Source: JALQTD01 sp965656785
GTDB lineage: Bacteria; Bacteroidota; Bacteroidia; Flavobacteriales_D; Sanyastnellaceae
NCBI GenBank assembly: GCA_965656785.1
Contig: CBFHLY010000008.1
Coordinates: 38,089 to 102,088, forward strand
DNA: 64,000 nt
Direction: 5' to 3'
In this document: positions 36,101 to 43,605 of the stretch, piece after piece
Position numbering within the stretch: position 1 is the first letter of the stretch
How the letters are laid out: each line of letters begins with the position of its first letter
Notes under the pieces: model-generated
Told to the model about the DNA's origin: nothing
What the model saw: only the letters and a program-made list of their open reading frames with translations
Databases searched by the model: none
Translations under genes and position numbers: made by a program

Positions 36101-37523
36101 CGCCCAGCGTGTATTCGTACGAAACGGCGAGCACCTCCGCGTTGTTCAGGGCTTGGCGGAGCGAAATGAAGCCGAGTCGGCTGTTGAACGTGTATTCAGT
36201 CGGTGCCAACTTCCGCGCATTGCCCACGCGCTCGAAGTGAACGCCCTGGTTCAAGCCCAAGCCGGTGTTGCCGATCGCTGCAATCGCCCCCGTGAACCCC
36301 ATCACTTCGGGATCTTCGACCATCAAATCGAACAGCTCGTTGTTCGCGTTCGACGGGTTGCGCAACGCCGTGGGCTGCACTTCCGGCCCGTCCACGAGTT
36401 GCTGCACCGGGATGTTCGTCGAAATGTACTCCTCGTGTTCACCCAAATCCGTGAAAGCGAGGACGTTCCGAACGTCCTGCGTGTTCGCCTGCATGTTGAC
36501 GACCCACACCTCCAACCGCGTGATGTTCACTCCGGAATTCGGGACCGGCAAGCTCTTCATCGCGTTGTCGTACGCGTCAACGAAGTACTGCGAAAGGAAA
36601 AAGTGCCGGTTCGCCTCGTAGTCGTCGGCGCGGATGTCGAACGGCTGGGTTTGCGCGCCGCCCTCCACCGCAATTTCCTTGCGCTCCCCCTTCTGCTGGG
36701 AGAGCACGGTCGTGTTGTACAATCGGCCCCACTGCGTTTCGAGCTTGACCCCGAAAAGGCTTTGGCTTCCCGTAATGAGGGTTCCCGGAAGCGGCATGGA
36801 GATGTGACCCGCCTCCACGTTCTTCATGATGTCGTCCTCTTCGCCTTGAAAGCCGATGTTCATTTGGTTTTCAAAATCGAACAGCGCCTCGGTGTTGTAC
36901 TGGGTGCCCAGCTCGATTTTGTCGCCGATTTTGCCCCCGATGTTCAGCTGGATGCGCTGGTCAAAATTGAAGGTCGTGATGCGGCGCTGCTGTTCCGGAA
37001 TCCGCGGATTCTCGGTGTTGGACATGTTGAAGCCAAACGTCAATTCCGCCGAACCCTGCGGCTTGATCTCGATTTCGTTGGACCCGAAAATCGACTCGAA
37101 CAAATCGTTGTCAACGGTCAGCTTCGGCGCGAAAGCGCGTTCCGCTTCGTCCTCTTCGACCTGGAGTTGATCCCAGTATTCCGTCAGGTTGCCCTGCACG
37201 TCGAAATCGAGGTATTCGTCGAGCGTGAAGTAGGTGGATGGGCGGAATTCGAGGGTGTCGCCGATGGTCTGTTGCACCACGTACTGGCCGGTGGCCTCAT
37301 CGTAAACGATGTTGTACTGAAGGTTCGACGGCCAATCGAAGTCGAAGCCCGCAGGGGACTCCGATGGGTTGTAGGGGTTTTCGCCCCCAAAAGGGAAGGG
37401 CAGGTTGATGGAAGCGGTGTCGGTTTGGCCCCACACCCCCGCGCTTGTGCACAACACGCAAAGCGCCAACAGCGTGCGATTCCAACGGCTGCTCCAGCCC
37501 ATTTTCATGCGATTCCTACCCAT
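30108..37523 (-). CDS. sprA: Type IX secretion translocon channel SprA
   Basis: SprA (Sov) is the giant outer-membrane beta-barrel through which T9SS cargo leaves the cell. This protein has 2471 aa, the usual size. It has a signal peptide, then SprA-type stretches such as INLPFPFGGENPYNPS, GSAELTFGFNMSNTENPRIP, GIKGQ-like FRIKGQFQSQTS, YTVDYNLGRVRIIN and AYLIPGHSRAVGDQGNAYVDDFEG. The C-terminal part is strand-rich and ends in YTLRNIPNP and LKFSADLEV-like segments. A Gly-rich low-complexity loop sits near residue 1690. The start 37523 is one base after the ruvA stop; ATG 37508 is an alternative. Order maeB-ruvA-sprA-gcvH-vanZ-tonB is the conserved Flavobacteriales arrangement. Confidence 0.96.
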   Translation of the reverse strand: MGRNRMKMGWSSRWNRTLLALCVLCTSAGVWGQTDTASINLPFPFGGENPYNPSESPAGFDFDWPSNLQYNIVYDEATGQYVVQQTIGDTLEFRPSTYFTLDEYLDFDVQGNLTEYWDQLQVEEDEAERAFAPKLTVDNDLFESIFGSNEIEIKPQGSAELTFGFNMSNTENPRIPEQQRRITTFNFDQRIQLNIGGKIGDKIELGTQYNTEALFDFENQMNIGFQGEEDDIMKNVEAGHISMPLPGTLITGSQSLFGVKLETQWGRLYNTTVLSQQKGERKEIAVEGGAQTQPFDIRADDYEANRHFFLSQYFVDAYDNAMKSLPVPNSGVNITRLEVWVVNMQANTQDVRNVLAFTDLGEHEEYISTNIPVQQLVDGPEVQPTALRNPSNANNELFDLMVEDPEVMGFTGAIAAIGNTGLGLNQGVHFERVGNARKLAPTEYTFNSRLGFISLRQALNNAEVLAVSYEYTLGGETYKVGTLSQDGFVAPDALVLKMLKSSVTQVQLSNGDPAPLWRVMMKNVYSMQAFGVSREDFRLNLWYNDPSTGVDLNYIPREPLDGTLLLQLLGMDRLDINGQSVQDGVFDFVDNAATMGGTIESQTGRIFFPSTEPFGSNLRREIEERVDDPDLAQSLIETIVFQALYDSTKTAAQQIPALNRFRIKGQFQSQTSSEIALNALNVPEGSVTVTAGGVRLIENQDYTVDYNLGRVRIINDGLLSSGQTIKVSLESNSLFNIQTKTMLGTRFDYVVSDDLVFGATALNLRERPLTQKVNIGNEPVNNSILGLDFAWQTESQLLTEIVDKLPFYETTATSSIDISAEGAYLIPGHSRAVGDQGNAYVDDFEGSQSAIDIRSVSRWFLASTPRLQNNLFPEAQLEDSLVSNYNRAQLSWYTIDPQFFRGSGLQDGQVSADVKSDHRSREVLEGEVFPNRELPTGTPPNTPTLDLTFRPNVRGPYNYEEPLGTDGLSSGLSPDGTLLEPESRWGGIQRALTTTDFELANIEYVQFWLMDPFNEDSDNITGGDLYFNLGNVSEDVLNDSQLSYENGLPSESNTELPVLESIWGLYPDPSTFNVVNAFDNSSGSYVLQDVGLDGLPDAGEQEHFAEWLESLTDWLDPAALSEYQSDPSADNFRYFRNPEAQANEETILERYADFNGYENNSNTGAPDGYPITSTTIPNTEDINQDITLSTIESYYQYRVSLRPQDLGPNSIGKNYVTDSFEQTVTTANDEQRTVRWYQFKIPVREFENRVGGITDFRSIRFIRMFMKGWSEEVTLRFARLELIRGEWRRYMESLAGMQELEPDDPASTSFALSAVNIEENGNRDPVPYVTPPGILREIDVGTANQRRLNEQSLELAVCELEDGDARGAYRNINYDMRRYRRLKMFVHAEAGPNGTSLDNGDLTAFIRLGSDFESNYYEYEIPLEVTPWYTGDDNAIWPEANNMDIEFQKWQNLKIERPTGFPMSQEYAVMDGNVRLAVRGNPNLANVTMLMVGIRNPDQDTNPWGEDDGLDKCAVVWVNELRLSDFNEEGGWAVVAQMNAKLADLANVSVAANMSVPGFGGLEDRVQDRQQETLQGIDASGTIQLGKVLPKRLGITLPMYVGFSEQISTPQYDPLSPDLEMAQQEGLSTERREQAKSVQRLRSVNFSSIKINPQLRGGGGSSDRNAQRGDGSETVSASMRGGPSAGGSARGGRGGGGGGGTSSGILRMFNFLKPGNFTGNYTFNETYRRDVNTEFQINREHHGGLTYNFSNSPHQFKPFGKIGFLQDVAFFKWLTDFNFYLGIKQFTASSQMDRRYETQRVRNNTEALLGVNTGLLINTQVLKTWNWTRNYTVKYDLTQALTFDFNAGAQALVGEPVGVIDRTDIDLFNAYRDTVLNNLRDAGEVTTYNHTLNARYRLPFDKLPLVNFMTGDAQYEGTYRWDRAPFSQDTLGNTIQNSRKLSLNYQANFLNLYNKVPFLKDVLSPPRAPRRPTRDINNEDRDGFGNSDDEKIKLEINPVEHLLRLIMMIENVSATYSRNEGMLLPGYAQRARYAGFDEDFGAPGWEFLVGHQNTNVLGDRTGDFAQFAADQGWLVQQPNLNQQFTETYTETFNARANLQPFKHMKVELTANRNITRNYQSFYRYNEDLQEWLNDTPNETGQYSATIFTWPTAFVNDDESFDSDIWGNFLNYRRTISSRLNDQSYQLDEPEANGYFIGWGPTSQEVTIPAFMAAYMGLDPDNVELDVFNTPIAPNWRVTFDGLTKSPFFKQYFKRFNINHSYRSTLTTSYLTNLSYEEDPLTGLPTSFDQSDFGNFITPRQYNTVSISEQLAPLIGFDMTLNAANESEPQVKVEIKRDRNVVFGLTNYQITETKSHTLVIGTGYTLRNIPNPFLRTHGKLPVQMLDETDLVLRCDVNIRDNSTIIRKMQERQNQVTAGQKLVSIKFSADLEVSSKLTLRAFYDHQITNPYISTSFATSNINSGVSLRFNLNQ

Positions 37524-37524
37524 C

Positions 37525-38118
37525 TTACAGCCGCTTCAAGGCCAATTTGATCAAGCCCTCCACCGGCAAGGCCGACGGAGACTCTGAGATGATTGTGTCC
37601 AACGTTCGTTCGCACCGGGCCCGGTCAAAGCCCAGCGTGGTCAGGGCAGTTAACGCATCCGTTCGCGCGTTATTGTGTCCTTCCCCGGCCACTTTACGCA
37701 CAGATCCGCCCGGGGTTTCATTTCCAAGCCGATCCTGCAAATCCACGATGATGCGTTGGGCCGTTTTCGCACCGATGCCTTTCACCGCTTTCATGGCATT
37801 GACATCGCCGGATTGAATGGCTGCCCGCGCGGTGTGGGCGTCCATTGCGCTCAAAATCATGCGGGCGGTGCTCGCCCCCACTCCACTGACGCCCAAGAGA
37901 GCGAGGAACAGTTCCCGCTCCTCCGCATCGGCAAACCCGTACAAAATTTGGGCGTCCTCGCGCACGACCAAGTGGGTCAAGAGCAGGAGGTCTTCCCCGC
38001 TCCCGAGCCGCTCGAACGTTGTCAGGCTGATGTGCACCAAATACCCCACGCCCGCGCACTCCAACACCGCGTGGGTGGGCTGCTTCTCAATGAGTCTTCC
38101 CCGCAGGTGGTGAATCAT
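37525..38118 (-). CDS. ruvA: Holliday junction branch migration protein RuvA
   Basis: RuvA binds four-way DNA junctions and guides the RuvB motor. The 197-aa protein has the OB-fold start MIHHLRGRLIEKQPTHAVLE, CAGVGYLVHISLTT, the helix-hairpin-helix motifs LLGVSGVGASTARMIL and VKGIGAKTAQRIIVDLQDRL, and a C-terminal domain LTTLGFDRARCERTL. The start overlaps the maeB stop (ATGA). It is followed after 1 bp by sprA, so it shares the maeB transcript. Confidence 0.96.
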   Translation of the reverse strand: MIHHLRGRLIEKQPTHAVLECAGVGYLVHISLTTFERLGSGEDLLLLTHLVVREDAQILYGFADAEERELFLALLGVSGVGASTARMILSAMDAHTARAAIQSGDVNAMKAVKGIGAKTAQRIIVDLQDRLGNETPGGSVRKVAGEGHNNARTDALTALTTLGFDRARCERTLDTIISESPSALPVEGLIKLALKRL

Positions 38119-40388
38119 GTTGAGGGCGTGTTTTGCGCATCGACGACCGCCAACCGGATCATGTCCAGGATTTCACGCACCGATGAGCCCATCTGAAGGA
38201 TGTGAAAGGGCTTGTCCATGCCCAACAGCACCGGGCCCTGCGCCTCCAATCCCGCCATTTCCTGCAGCAACTTGTAGGCGATGTTGCCGGCGCTGAGGTT
38301 CGGGAAAATCAACGTGTTCACCTGCCGACCGTGCAACGTCGAGAACGGGAAGGTTTCCGAGAGGAGGTCTTCGTTGAGGGCAAAATTCGCTTGGATCTCA
38401 CCGTCCACAATCAAATCCGGGTGCCGCTCCCGGAGGAGGGCCGCCGCCTCGGCCATTTTGCTGGCTCCTGCGCCGCCCGACGAGCCGAAATTGCTGTAGC
38501 TCAGCAGCGCGATGCGCGGGACGATGCGCAGCTTCCGCACGGCCTCTGCGGTGAGCAGCGTGATGGCCACGATGTCTTCCGCAGACGGGTCCACGTTCAC
38601 CGTCGTGTCCGCGAAGAACATGGGGCCGCGCTTCGTGATGACGATGTACATGCCCGCCACCTTCGTCACACCGGGAGCCTTGCCGAGGACCTGCAAAGCA
38701 GGGCGAATGACCTTCGGGTAGGTGCGGGTCAACCCGCTGATGAGGGCGTCCGCTCGTCCGGTCTTCACCAACATGGCCCCGAAGTAGTTCCGCTGGCGCA
38801 TGAGGCGCTCGCCTTCGCGAACGGTCAGCCCCTTGCGCTTCCGCACCGCGTGCAGCGCGGCACCGAATTCGACCCGATCTTCCGCAACCGCGTCAGAACG
38901 CGGATCGATGATTTCTGCATGAGGAAGTTCCAGTTTGAACTCCTCGATGAGGGCTTCAATTTTCGACCGGCGACCGAGCAAAATCGGCACCGCAATGCCC
39001 TCTTCCACCGCTTGTTCGGCGGCTTTGAGGACCTTATAATTGTCGGCCTCGGCAAACACGACGCGCTTCGGCGCTTTCTTCGCGCGTTCGGCGATGGTGC
39101 GCGAGAACGTGTTGTCGTGGCCGATGCGCGAACGAAGTTGGGAATCGTATTGCTCCCAATCCGCAATGGGTTCTTGAGCAATGCCCGACTCCATGGCCGC
39201 TTGAGCCACGGCAGGAGCGACCGTCGTGATGAGGCGCGGGTCAAGCGGTTTCGGAATGATCAAGTCCCGACCGAAGTTCAAGGATTGGTTTCCGTAGGCC
39301 GAGGACACCTCATCGGGCACGTTTTCTTTCGCCAATTCGGCAATGGCGCGGACCGCAGCGAGCTTCATGGCGTCGTTGATGCCCGTGGCGCGCACGTCCA
39401 ATGCTCCCCGGAAGATGTAGGGGAAACCCAGCACGTTGTTGACTTGGTTGGGGTGGTCGGAGCGACCCGTGGCCATGATGACGTCCTCGCGGGAAGCGAT
39501 GGCTTCGTCGTATCCGATTTCCGGATCGGGGTTCGCCAGCGCAAACACGATGGGGTTGTCGGCCATCCGCTTCAAGTCCTCTCCCGTCAACAAGCCTCCC
39601 TTGCTCAGTCCCAAAAACACATCCGCGCCGTCAAGTGCCGCCTTCAAGTCGGGGTACGTCTCCTTCGTGGCGTAATGGGCTTTGCGTTCGTCAAGGCCGG
39701 TTCGTCCCGCGTGGATGTGGCCCTTCGAGTCGAATACGGCAATCCGCTCTTTCGCCACCCCCAACTGTTCATACAAGTCCAAACAAGACATCGCCGCCGC
39801 CCCCGCACCGCTCACCACAATGCGCACGTCCTCGATGCGCTTGCCCGCCAATTCCAGCGCATTGAGCAAGGCCGCCGCAGAAATGATCGCCGTCCCATGC
39901 TGGTCGTCATGCATCACGGGAATGTTGAGCTCCGCCTTCAAGCGCCGCTCGATTTCAAACGCCTCGGGCGCCTTCAAATCCTCCAGGTTGATGCCGCCGA
40001 ACGTCGGCGCGATGGCCTTGACCGTGTTGACGAACAAATCGACATCCGAAGCGTCCACCTCGATGTCGAACACGTCGATGTCGGCGAACACCTTAAAAAG
40101 CACCCCCTTTCCTTCCATCACGGGCTTGCTCGCCTCCGGACCGATGTCCCCGAGCCCCAACACCGCGGTGCCGTTCGAGATGACCGCCACCAGGTTGCCC
40201 TTCGCGGTGTACTTATATACGTCCTCCTTCCGTGCAGCAATGGCGAGGCACGGCTCGGCAACGCCCGGGCTGTAGGCCAAACTCAAGTCCCGCTGTGAGC
40301 TGTACGGCTTCGTCGGTATGACTTCAATTTTCCCGCGTCGGCCGCGCGCGTGGTAGTCGAGCGCCTCTTGTTTGTTCGATGGGTTCAT
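38115..40388 (-). CDS. maeB: NADP-dependent malic enzyme (malic enzyme-phosphotransacetylase fusion)
   Basis: The protein has 757 aa. Residues 1 to about 420 are malic enzyme (LSLAYSPGVAEPC, NGTAVLGLGDIGPEASKPVMEGK, MHDDQHGTA, VVSGAGAAAM, FALANPDPEI), converting malate to pyruvate with NADP. Residues from about 430 are a phosphotransacetylase-like domain (LLGRRSKIEALI, ALISGLTRTYPKVIRPALQ, LSYSNFGSSGG), thought to be regulatory by acetyl-CoA. This is the MaeB architecture. A TAGATTTTTG sequence 17 nt upstream is a plausible promoter. It leads the ruvA-sprA operon. Confidence 0.96.
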   Translation of the reverse strand: MNPSNKQEALDYHARGRRGKIEVIPTKPYSSQRDLSLAYSPGVAEPCLAIAARKEDVYKYTAKGNLVAVISNGTAVLGLGDIGPEASKPVMEGKGVLFKVFADIDVFDIEVDASDVDLFVNTVKAIAPTFGGINLEDLKAPEAFEIERRLKAELNIPVMHDDQHGTAIISAAALLNALELAGKRIEDVRIVVSGAGAAAMSCLDLYEQLGVAKERIAVFDSKGHIHAGRTGLDERKAHYATKETYPDLKAALDGADVFLGLSKGGLLTGEDLKRMADNPIVFALANPDPEIGYDEAIASREDVIMATGRSDHPNQVNNVLGFPYIFRGALDVRATGINDAMKLAAVRAIAELAKENVPDEVSSAYGNQSLNFGRDLIIPKPLDPRLITTVAPAVAQAAMESGIAQEPIADWEQYDSQLRSRIGHDNTFSRTIAERAKKAPKRVVFAEADNYKVLKAAEQAVEEGIAVPILLGRRSKIEALIEEFKLELPHAEIIDPRSDAVAEDRVEFGAALHAVRKRKGLTVREGERLMRQRNYFGAMLVKTGRADALISGLTRTYPKVIRPALQVLGKAPGVTKVAGMYIVITKRGPMFFADTTVNVDPSAEDIVAITLLTAEAVRKLRIVPRIALLSYSNFGSSGGAGASKMAEAAALLRERHPDLIVDGEIQANFALNEDLLSETFPFSTLHGRQVNTLIFPNLSAGNIAYKLLQEMAGLEAQGPVLLGMDKPFHILQMGSSVREILDMIRLAVVDAQNTPST

Positions 40389-40395
40389 GAGCGCG

Positions 40396-40405
40396 CAAAA
40401 ATCTA
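40396..40405 (-). promoter_or_regulatory. Probable -7 element (TAGATTTTTG) for maeB-ruvA-sprA
   Basis: An imperfect TAnnTTTG with extra T residues; its first T is 17 nt before the maeB ATG. Confidence 0.4.
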
Positions 40406-40478
40406 CAAAACTCGTTGAGTGTGCAACACGGGAGTGACCCCTGCACGAGCAGGAGGCCCAAAAGCCGAGGGGGTTCGG

Positions 40479-41234
40479 TCAGAAACCGCGGAAGAAAACC
40501 GATTCCGTAGCGCGTGCCCGGGGGGTTTCGAGGACCACGATGTACGTGGCGGCGGGCCAGCCGAGCGTGGGCAATTGGATTTGGCCTGAAGGCGCGTTCA
40601 AGGCCTGCTCGAACACCACCCGACCCTGCACATCCACCACGCGGAAGGCGCCGACCGCAGCCCCCGCCAAATCGAACGCCCAGCGCTGTTCATCCAAGCG
40701 ATTCAACGCGAGCTCAGCGGTGAACTCCGGCACTTCGAGCGCCTGCTCAACCCGGAACGTGATGTCGTGGCACGAGCCCGCCTCGGGATCTTGCTCCACT
40801 TCATGGATGCAGTAGCGCAAGGTGGACGTGCCGACCACACCCGCGTGGTAATAGTCCGTGACGAGCGTGGTGTTCACCTCGCCCGGTTCCATCGTCACCA
40901 ACAGGGAGGCATTGGTTGAGGACTGATCCGTGCCAAAGTTGTAGCACAACGGTCCCCAGCAGAACCGATCGTAAGCCCCTTCGGCCCCGAACATCCACGG
41001 GTAATTGTACGGGCTCACCGTGTCCACGTACAGCCGCGTAGCCATGAGGATGAGCGTGTCTTCGCTCGTGTTTTGAACGTCCAAATGAATCGACAGTTCG
41101 TCATCCTCGGGAACATCGAGGTACGCGACCACCGTGTCAACGGGTTCGATGAACGTCACGGGGGCTTGAGCCAGCGCGCTGCCCATGGCGAAAAGCGTCG
41201 CAGCGGAGAGGATTGCGGATTTGGTACGATTCAT
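40479..41234 (-). CDS. Secreted protein with T9SS type A-like sorting domain
   Basis: The 251-aa protein starts at ATG 41234 with signal peptide MNRTKSAILSAATLFAMGSALA. Residues 25-160 form a beta-rich domain with four Cys (RFCWGPLCYN, RYCIHEVEQDPEAGSC) and no recognised family. The last 75 residues (LALNRLDEQRWAFDL, FRVVDVQGRVVFEQAL, WPAATYIVVLE) resemble a type A T9SS sorting domain, so it is probably surface exported. A -7-like element is 13 nt upstream of the ATG. It lies between maeB and the divergent TlpA-like gene. Confidence 0.75.
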   Translation of the reverse strand: MNRTKSAILSAATLFAMGSALAQAPVTFIEPVDTVVAYLDVPEDDELSIHLDVQNTSEDTLILMATRLYVDTVSPYNYPWMFGAEGAYDRFCWGPLCYNFGTDQSSTNASLLVTMEPGEVNTTLVTDYYHAGVVGTSTLRYCIHEVEQDPEAGSCHDITFRVEQALEVPEFTAELALNRLDEQRWAFDLAGAAVGAFRVVDVQGRVVFEQALNAPSGQIQLPTLGWPAATYIVVLETPRARATESVFFRGF

Positions 41235-41239
41235 GCGAC

Positions 41240-41247
41240 GCAAGATA
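41240..41247 (-). promoter_or_regulatory. -7-like element TATCTTGC for the secreted protein at 40479-41234
   Basis: TAnnTT core, first T 13 nt before ATG 41234, implying a leaderless mRNA. Confidence 0.45.
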
Positions 41248-41282
41248 CAACGCGCGGCATCAACCGCATCCGAGGAATTCCG

Positions 41283-41290
41283 TACATTCG
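41283..41290 (+). promoter_or_regulatory. -7 element TACATTCG for the TlpA-like gene
   Basis: One mismatch to TAnnTTTG, 26 nt before ATG 41309. Confidence 0.5.
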
Positions 41291-41308
41291 CCCGACCTGT
41301 AAAACATC

Positions 41309-41824
41309 ATGAGCTACATCGACCACCCTGCATGGCGCGGCATAGCTGCCTTTGCCTTCTTTACCGCCCTACTTTCCTCTGCCCACGCGCAGCAGACCGT
41401 TCCTTCGGTTGAGCTGGTGGGTTTGGATGGCAAACTTGTCGACACCGAAGTCCTTGCGGACGAACACGGTGGGCCGACTTTGTTCTGTTTTTGGGCGACG
41501 TGGTGCAGCCCGTGCAAGCGGGAATTGAACAACTACTTGGAGCTGTACCCGGACTGGCAAGATGAGACCGGGGTGGAATTGGTCGCCGTGAGCATCGATG
41601 ACCAGCGGAGCAAGAACCGGGTGGCGCCTTACGTGAACAGCGCGATGTGGGATTACACGGTGTTGCTGGACCCGAACCAGGAGTTCGCGCGGGCGATGGG
41701 CGTAGTGAACGTGCCGCACACCTTCCTCGTGAATGCGGAAGGCCAAATCGTTTGGCAGCACAACAACTACGCCGACGGCGACGAGGAAGAACTGTACGAG
41801 GAACTCCTGAAGCTCGCGGAATGA
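41309..41824 (+). CDS. TlpA/ResA-like periplasmic thiol-disulfide oxidoreductase
   Basis: The 171-aa thioredoxin-fold protein has a signal peptide ending near SSAHAQ. The active site is WATWCSPCKREL near residue 65, and the cis-Pro region reads VNVPHTFLVNAEGQIV. Such proteins keep cysteines reduced in the periplasm, for example for cytochrome c maturation or outer-membrane proteins. Its stop overlaps the start of the DUF6029 gene (ATGA 41821), so the two are co-translated; this suggests the partner may need disulfide care or act at the same site. Confidence 0.88.
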   Translation: MSYIDHPAWRGIAAFAFFTALLSSAHAQQTVPSVELVGLDGKLVDTEVLADEHGGPTLFCFWATWCSPCKRELNNYLELYPDWQDETGVELVAVSIDDQRSKNRVAPYVNSAMWDYTVLLDPNQEFARAMGVVNVPHTFLVNAEGQIVWQHNNYADGDEEELYEELLKLAE

Positions 41825-43500
41825 AGCTTCGGGTTGCACTCTTGATCGGAGCGTGTTGGGCGAGCGCGACGGGGATTTGGGCCCAAGACGATGAAGACAC
41901 CGGGCGCATCTCCGGAAATGTCCAAATCCTATGGCAATCCTACGCGGAAGACAGCCTCATAGGCGCAGTGGTTCCGCCTGAAAAAACGGGGTACAACGCC
42001 TACGCAAACCTCCTCTACCAACGCGGAAACTTCAGCGCAGGCATGCGCTACGAGTCCTACCTGAACGCAGTCATCGGGTTTCCCGGTCGGTTCAAGGGCA
42101 CGGGGCTCGGTTACCGCTACGCCCGCTACACCGACCGCGATGCCGGTGTGGATGTGACCATCGGCAACTTCTTCGAACAATTCGGCAGCGGCATCGTCTT
42201 GCGCAGCTACGAGGCCCGGGCCTTGGGCATCGACAACGCGCTCGACGGATTCCGGCTCATTTTGACCCCGGTGCGCGGCTTGCAAGTGAAGGCCTTGTAC
42301 GGCCGCATGCGCCTCGACTTCGATTCGCGGCTCATCAACTCACCCAACCTCATCCGGGCCATCGACGGGGAACTCGACCTGAATGAACTCGTGCCCCGTT
42401 GGTCCGACAAGGACCTGCGCGTGAAACTCGGCGCTTCCTTCGTCAGCCGCTACCAACCCGGCGGCACCATCATCAAGGACACCCTCGTCCTTCAGCTCCC
42501 CCAGAACGTCGGCGCCTGGTCCTACCGCTTGGGCCTGCAGCGCGGCGGCTGGATGGGCGACCTGGAGTACTGCGGCAAAATCAACGATCCGAGCGCGGAC
42601 AACGGCTACACCTACCGGGGAGGCGAAGCGCTCCTCGCGTCCCTCGGCTACTCCACGCGCGGCCTCGGCATTTCCCTCAACGCGAAGACGGTGGACAACA
42701 TGAGCTTCCGGGCGGATCGCGACCTCCTCCTGTTCGACGTGCCGGTGAGTTTCATTCCGGCGATCACGCAGCAGCACACGTACAACCTCGCCGCGACGCT
42801 GTACCCGTATGCCACGGTGATCAGCGGGGAATCGAGCGCGAGTGCGGAGGTGTTTTACCAAATCCCGAAAGACACCCGGCTCGGCGGCCACTACGGCACG
42901 AAAATCGCCATCGGCTACGCGGCGGCCAACGCGCTCGACACGACCCGACTGAGCGGGCGGGAAGGACTCATCGACGGCTACACGCGGAACAGCTGGGGCT
43001 TCGGTCGGACGAAGTTTGTCCGGGACCTGAACGTGAGCATCGAGCGCAAGCTGAACAAAAACTGGAAGCTCAAGTACACCTACTTCAACTTCCAATTCAA
43101 CACGCTGGCCACGCCCGTGACGACCACCTACAAGGGCATCGTCTACGCGGACATCCACGTGCTGGAGACGCAAGTGAAAACCGCGCGTCGGCAGAGCCTG
43201 CGCACGGAACTTCAAGCGCTCTTCACTGAGGAGGACAAGGGCGATTGGGCCACAGTGCTCGCGGAATACACCTGGAGCCCGCACTGGTTCGCGAGCGTCA
43301 TCGACCAGTACAACTTCGGAAACCCCGATCCGGACTTGCGGGTGCATTACCTGTTCGGAACCGTGGGCTACATCAACGGAGCCCACCGGTTGTCTCTCGG
43401 TTACGGTAAGCGGAGAGAAGGCATTTTCTGCATCGGTGGCGTCTGCCGGGCGGTGCCCGCATCGAACGGCTTCGAAGTGAGTTTTTCGACGCGCTTCTGA
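41821..43500 (+). CDS. DUF6029-family outer-membrane beta-barrel protein
   Basis: The 559-aa protein starts at ATG 41821 with a signal peptide (MKLRVALLIGACWASATGIWA). It continues as a barrel of alternating strands: GRISGNVQILWQSY, NAYANLLYQRGNFSAGMRYESYL, VTIGNFFEQFGSGIVLRSYE, ALGIDNALDGFRL. These match the DUF6029 family common in Bacteroidota. The last residue is Phe, as is usual for outer-membrane barrels. Function is unknown; the TlpA-like partner is always read first. Confidence 0.85.
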   Translation: MKLRVALLIGACWASATGIWAQDDEDTGRISGNVQILWQSYAEDSLIGAVVPPEKTGYNAYANLLYQRGNFSAGMRYESYLNAVIGFPGRFKGTGLGYRYARYTDRDAGVDVTIGNFFEQFGSGIVLRSYEARALGIDNALDGFRLILTPVRGLQVKALYGRMRLDFDSRLINSPNLIRAIDGELDLNELVPRWSDKDLRVKLGASFVSRYQPGGTIIKDTLVLQLPQNVGAWSYRLGLQRGGWMGDLEYCGKINDPSADNGYTYRGGEALLASLGYSTRGLGISLNAKTVDNMSFRADRDLLLFDVPVSFIPAITQQHTYNLAATLYPYATVISGESSASAEVFYQIPKDTRLGGHYGTKIAIGYAAANALDTTRLSGREGLIDGYTRNSWGFGRTKFVRDLNVSIERKLNKNWKLKYTYFNFQFNTLATPVTTTYKGIVYADIHVLETQVKTARRQSLRTELQALFTEEDKGDWATVLAEYTWSPHWFASVIDQYNFGNPDPDLRVHYLFGTVGYINGAHRLSLGYGKRREGIFCIGGVCRAVPASNGFEVSFSTRF

Positions 43501-43558
43501 AGCTCCATGTTATGAGCACGTCAGCGTGGGTAACTCATGTTACGAGGAAATAAAATTT

Positions 43559-43573
43559 CGACTATTTTAGTCG
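43559..43573. promoter_or_regulatory. Inverted repeat CGACT-N5-AGTCG overlapping a -7-like TATTTTAG (43563-43570)
   Basis: The 5-bp arms are perfect and the centre contains the A/T-rich -7 candidate 43 nt upstream of ATG 43606. It could be a promoter with an overlapping operator, or a small 5' hairpin. The rest of the 105-bp gap holds two direct CATGTTA copies (43506 and 43537). Confidence 0.4.
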
Positions 43574-43605
43574 TGCAAAATTGCAAACCAACCAATCCTT
43601 TTTTA

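Noticed and set aside
43506..43545. Direct CATGTTA repeats as a transposon footprint
   Set aside because: Seven bases is too short and there are no terminal inverted repeats or transposase remains.
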